A stretch of 9,482 bases of DNA from Actinomycetota bacterium. Lineage in GTDB: Bacteria; Actinomycetota; Thermoleophilia; Gaiellales; Gaiellaceae. The DNA lies in NCBI GenBank assembly GCA_020029625.1, contig JAIBJP010000067.1, forward strand, positions 1-9,482, written 5' to 3'. Both the position numbers and the translations under genes were made by a program. Below, in pieces: positions 7,358 to 9,482 of this stretch (positions are counted from its first letter, which is position 1; each line of letters opens with the position of its first letter). Below the pieces are notes generated by a model, which was given only the letters and a program-made list of their open reading frames with translations, did not search any database and had not been told where the DNA came from.

Positions 7358-7956
7358 CGACCCACGCGTCCGCGTGGATCGCCGGCAAGGCAGGACACGG
7401 CCAGCCATTCCACATCGCCTTGACGGGCGGGTCCAGCGTGGGCTCGGTCTACGAACGGCTCGCCGAGACCGAGCTCGACTGGCCGAACTGGCACGTCTGG
7501 TGGAGCGACGAGCGGGATGTGCCTGCTGACGACGATCGCTCCAACGAGAAGCTCGCGCGCGAGAAGCTCCTCTCCAGGGTTTCCGTGCCGGAGGAGCAGA
7601 TCCATCCGCTGCGCTCGACCGCAGTCGAGCTGCCCGAGCGCTTCGACCTGATCCTGCTCGGGATCGGGCCGGACGGGCATACCGCTTCCCTCTTCCCCGG
7701 GAGGCCCGAGCTCGAGGCGACCGATTCGATCGTCTACGTTTCGGAGGCGGGCTGGCAGCCGTACGTCCCCCGCTACACCCTCTCGCTCCCGCTTCTGAAC
7801 GCCGGCCCGAGGGTCGCCTTCATCGTCAGCGGTGAGCGCAAGCGGGATGTCCTCGCCCGCGTTCTGGCCGGCGACGAGTCGCTGCCGGCAGCCCGTGTTC
7901 ATGCGCCGGAGACCGTGGTGCTCGCGGACGAGGCTAGCGCAGCCGGGCTTCGATAG
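7330..7956 (+). CDS. pgl: 6-phosphogluconolactonase with non-standard (ACG) start
   Basis: Hydrolyses 6-phosphogluconolactone to 6-phosphogluconate, linking Zwf to Gnd. Family motifs: IALTGGSS (29-36; usually LSGGSTP), WWSDERDVPADDDRSN (57-72), LLGIGPDGHTASLFPG (109-124) and RYTLSLPLLN (148-157), counted from 7330. The first canonical start, TTG 7420, falls inside the phosphate-binding loop, would delete the first strand and helix, and has no Shine-Dalgarno. The frame upstream encodes a family-like N-terminus (ELLSGPELATHASAW). GAGGAG sits 5 nt before ACG 7330, so I place the start there, giving 208 residues, a little short for the family. Either ACG is used, or it is an ATG changed by mutation or sequencing error. 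An OpcA-Pgl fusion by frameshift is a less likely alternative. The 3' end overlaps the convergent amidase gene by 23 bp. Confidence 0.85.
   Translation, partial: TELLSGPELATHASAWIAGKAGHGQPFHIALTGGSSVGSVYERLAETELDWPNWHVWWSDERDVPADDDRSNEKLAREKLLSRVSVPEEQIHPLRSTAVELPERFDLILLGIGPDGHTASLFPGRPELEATDSIVYVSEAGWQPYVPRYTLSLPLLNAGPRVAFIVSGERKRDVLARVLAGDESLPAARVHAPETVVLADEASAAGLR
7357..7382 (+). other. Hairpin at the opcA stop, within the pgl 5' region
   Basis: CCACGCG (7362-7368) pairs with CGCGTGG (7371-7377). After one C/A mismatch the helix continues with GCGA (7357-7360) and TCGC (7379-7382), so 11 of 12 positions pair around a TC centre. It starts at the last base of the opcA stop and lies about 25 nt downstream of the proposed ACG start of pgl. 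There is no U run, so it is not a standard terminator. It may influence initiation or decoding at this junction, or may be chance in GC-rich coding DNA. Confidence 0.35.
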
Positions 7957-8965
7957 CCGCTCCCGCCCCGAGTACGAACGCGTCAGCTCCGCGCTGCGCG
8001 GCGATGGAGACGGACGCCGGCAGGCCGTCCTCCGCAGGCCCGCAGGGGAGCGCGAGCGCCGGCCAGCCGACTGCGTTGAACGGATACGTCAGACGGATGA
8101 GGCGCTCGCGGAGAGCCAGGTCGCCGATGCCCGTCGGGGGAGCGACGCACTCGAGCGTCGGGCTGAGGACCAGATCGACGCCGTCCGCGGCCTCCTGGAA
8201 GTCGGCGACGTACCGCTCGCGGGCGGCGAGAGCCTGTTCGTACTCCTCGTCGGTGACGGCGAGGCAGCGCTCGATCTTGGTGCGCACGTTGTCGCCGTAG
8301 AGGTCCGGGTGCTCGGCGAACAGGTCCCGGTGGACGAGAGCGGCCTCCCGCATGAACACCGGATAGGTCTCCTCCTGGAGGAGCGGCAGGTCGAGGCGGC
8401 GCGGCCCCGGGAAGATTGCTGCGACCGCCTCCACCCGCTCGCGGACGAGCGGATCGGCCCGCTCGAGCCAGGCGATTCCGACGGCGAGCTCGCCGAGCTC
8501 GACCGCCACTGGTGCGAACCCCGGAGCGAGCGCCTCCATCATCGCGATGCACCCCGCAACCTGGCCCGCCATGGGTCCTCCGGTGTCGAAGCTCGGTGCC
8601 AGCGGGAAGCAACCTTGCATCGGTACGAGTCCGTGGGTGGGCTTGAAGCCGACAATTCCACAGCACGCCGCGGGGATGCGGATCGAGCCCGCGCTGTCTG
8701 TCCCGACCGCTGCGTCGCAGAGCCCTGCCGCAACCGCGGCCGCGGAGCCCCCGCTCGACCCGCCTGGGATCCGGCCCCGGTCGAGCGGGTTGACGACGGC
8801 GCCGTAGTGAGGGTTGTCGGACGTGATCCCGTAGGCGAACTCGTGCAGGTTCGTCTTTCCGATCACCGCGTAGCCGGCCGCCTCGGCGCGAGTGACGGCC
8901 TGCGCGGTTCGCTCCGGGACGTGGTCGCGGAAGATCGCGGATCCGTACGTCGTCGTCAGCCCCAC
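7934..8965 (-). CDS. Amidase (amidase-signature family), N-terminus uncertain
   Basis: A Ser-cisSer-Lys hydrolase of the amidase signature family; substrate unknown. From GTG 8965 the product has 343 residues with GGSSGGS (68-74; cis-Ser S70) and GTDSAGSIRIPA (88-99; nucleophile S94). The 24-residue Ser-Ser spacing matches the family. The frame stays open upstream to 9121 and encodes RLGVKDLFDT, with the catalytic lysine codon at 8981-8983, 75 residues before S70. The true protein must therefore start upstream of 8965, yet no ATG, GTG, TTG or CTG exists in frame there. The homologous segment begins near 9046, at the stop of the preceding small gene (DEYKAFLAVPEE). The usual N-terminal helical region of GatA-like amidases is absent. 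Core residues are intact, so a pseudogene is not favoured. A TTA leucine codon (8990-8992) is unusual for this GC content. Confidence 0.88.
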   Translation of the reverse strand: MGLTTTYGSAIFRDHVPERTAQAVTRAEAAGYAVIGKTNLHEFAYGITSDNPHYGAVVNPLDRGRIPGGSSGGSAAAVAAGLCDAAVGTDSAGSIRIPAACCGIVGFKPTHGLVPMQGCFPLAPSFDTGGPMAGQVAGCIAMMEALAPGFAPVAVELGELAVGIAWLERADPLVRERVEAVAAIFPGPRRLDLPLLQEETYPVFMREAALVHRDLFAEHPDLYGDNVRTKIERCLAVTDEEYEQALAARERYVADFQEAADGVDLVLSPTLECVAPPTGIGDLALRERLIRLTYPFNAVGWPALALPCGPAEDGLPASVSIAAQRGADAFVLGAGAAIEARLR

Positions 8966-9044
8966 CGTGTCGAAGAGGTCCTTGACGCCTAAGCGGATCC
9001 CCTCGCCGACCTCCTCGGGGACGGCGAGGAACGCCTTGTACTCG

Positions 9045-9164
9045 TCAGCTGGAAACGACGTTGTAGATCTCGGCGATGAGGATCGACCCGGCGAAGAGCA
9101 GGAGCGAGAGCGCGAGCAGGGCTAGCCCGAGGCGGACGTTCTTCCGGGCGGTCTCGGGATCCAT
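9045..9164 (-). CDS. Small single-pass membrane protein after ctaB, possible cytochrome oxidase assembly factor
   Basis: A 39-residue protein starting MDPETARKNVRLGLALL with one hydrophobic segment at about 12-31 and a short tail (AEIYNVVSS). Basic residues R7, K8 and R11 before the segment suggest the N-terminus is cytoplasmic. Its ATG shares one base with the ctaB stop in a TGATG overlap, so it is translationally coupled to heme O synthase. The pattern RKN-x-R-x-G-L-A-L followed by one membrane helix resembles the tiny cytochrome oxidase assembly proteins next to cox genes in proteobacteria and the N-terminus of mitochondrial COA3. This resemblance comes from memory of the family pattern, not a search. 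The frame extends to 9332, but that Arg-rich part is ctaB shadow. The coupling makes a real gene likely; function is inferred. Confidence 0.65.
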   Translation of the reverse strand: MDPETARKNVRLGLALLALSLLLFAGSILIAEIYNVVSS

Positions 9165-9482
9165 CAGAGGACCAGGGGGTCGACGGCCATGGCGACGAAC
9201 AGAAGCGCGAGGTAGGCGAGCGAGAAGCTGAACAGGCGGCGTGCCCGAGCGGGAGTCGTTTCGCGGCGAAGCGACAGCGCCAGGATCAGGAAGGCAGCGC
9301 CGAGCCCGACGGCAGCACCGAGATAGAGCCACCCGACCGTTCTCCAGACCACCGGGAGCATGGAGATGGCGATCAGCACCACGGTGTAGCGCACGATTGA
9401 CCGCGCCGTCTCGGCCTCGCCCTTCACGACCGGCAGCATCGGGATGCGGGCCGCCTCGTAGTCCCGCCGGATCAGGAGGGCG
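9164..9482 (-). CDS. ctaB: Protoheme IX farnesyltransferase (heme O synthase), C-terminal part
   Basis: Integral membrane prenyltransferase converting heme B to heme O for terminal oxidases. Only the last 105 residues lie in the window; the gene enters from the right edge. The segment ALLIRRDYEAARIPMLPVVKGEAETAR has the form of the conserved loop after transmembrane helix 6 in CtaB/CyoE (YxxARIPMLPVV, ETARxIxxYT). It is followed by three hydrophobic helices (roughly YTVVLIAISMLPVV, LYLGAAVGLGAAFLIL and LFSFSLAYLALLFVAMAV), with basic residues between the second and third. The stop TGA (9164-9166) overlaps the next ATG. Its presence beside a pentose phosphate cluster recalls the ctaB-tkt adjacency of mycobacteria. 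Confidence 0.92.
   Translation of the reverse strand, partial: ALLIRRDYEAARIPMLPVVKGEAETARSIVRYTVVLIAISMLPVVWRTVGWLYLGAAVGLGAAFLILALSLRRETTPARARRLFSFSLAYLALLFVAMAVDPLVL

Noticed and set aside
7546..7569. Direct repeat GAGAAGCTC twice, 6 nt apart
   Set aside because: It encodes EKLAREKL in a conserved helix of Pgl; explained by codon reuse.
7957..8992. Plus-strand open frame (ending at 8992) over the amidase
   Set aside because: The minus strand carries a clear amidase signature; the plus frame has no motif and is a shadow.
9167..9332. Longer N-terminus for the small membrane protein (start at 9332)
   Set aside because: The added segment is the out-of-frame complement of ctaB and Arg-rich; the ATG in the TGATG overlap is the natural start.

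Overview
This is a high-GC window (roughly two thirds G+C by eye) carrying an almost complete pentose phosphate pathway cluster from an actinobacterium. OpcA, the actinobacterial and cyanobacterial glucose-6-phosphate dehydrogenase (G6PD) assembly factor, sits between zwf and pgl, and a heme O synthase gene (ctaB) lies close by. The ctaB / tkt-tal-zwf-opcA-pgl neighbourhood is familiar from mycobacteria. The added pgi and short gnd genes, and the inverted tkt, fit a deep-branching lineage such as Thermoleophilia better than a classical mycobacterium or streptomycete. The class-level guess is inference.

Layout. On the minus strand, 1-1557 is transketolase, truncated at its C-terminus by the window edge. 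A 77-bp divergent promoter region (1558-1634) separates it from a tight plus-strand operon: tal (1635-2741), pgi (2754-4109), gnd (4112-4978), zwf (4980-6500), opcA (6485-7357) and pgl (about 7330-7956). Spacings are 12, 2 and 1 bp, followed by overlaps of 16 and about 28 bp, so translation is probably coupled along most of the unit. A second, minus-strand unit enters from the right edge: the C-terminal part of ctaB (9164-9482), a 39-residue membrane protein (9045-9164) and an amidase (stop at 7934). The amidase converges on pgl with a 23-bp tail overlap and no room for a terminator. No RNA genes, insertion sequences or CRISPR arrays are visible, and no gene-free stretch exceeds 300 bp.

How the genes work together. 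Zwf with OpcA, Pgl and Gnd form the oxidative branch (glucose 6-phosphate to ribulose 5-phosphate, with two reductions of NAD(P)). Tkt and Tal return pentose phosphates to fructose 6-phosphate, and Pgi converts that back to glucose 6-phosphate. The cluster therefore encodes a nearly complete cyclic pathway, lacking only the pentose phosphate isomerase and epimerase. The minus-strand unit begins with heme O synthesis for cytochrome oxidase.

Points worth a second look: (1) pgl has a strong Shine-Dalgarno but only an ACG where its start should be; (2) a 37-bp near-perfect palindrome is embedded in frame inside pgi, like a protein-coding palindromic repeat; (3) an all-GC hairpin spans the tal stop and ends next to the pgi ATG, which has no Shine-Dalgarno; (4) the amidase frame carries its catalytic lysine upstream of its first usable start codon; (5) the 39-residue protein after ctaB resembles small cytochrome oxidase assembly proteins. 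No clearly new multi-gene system is evident; the novelty lies in these local structures.
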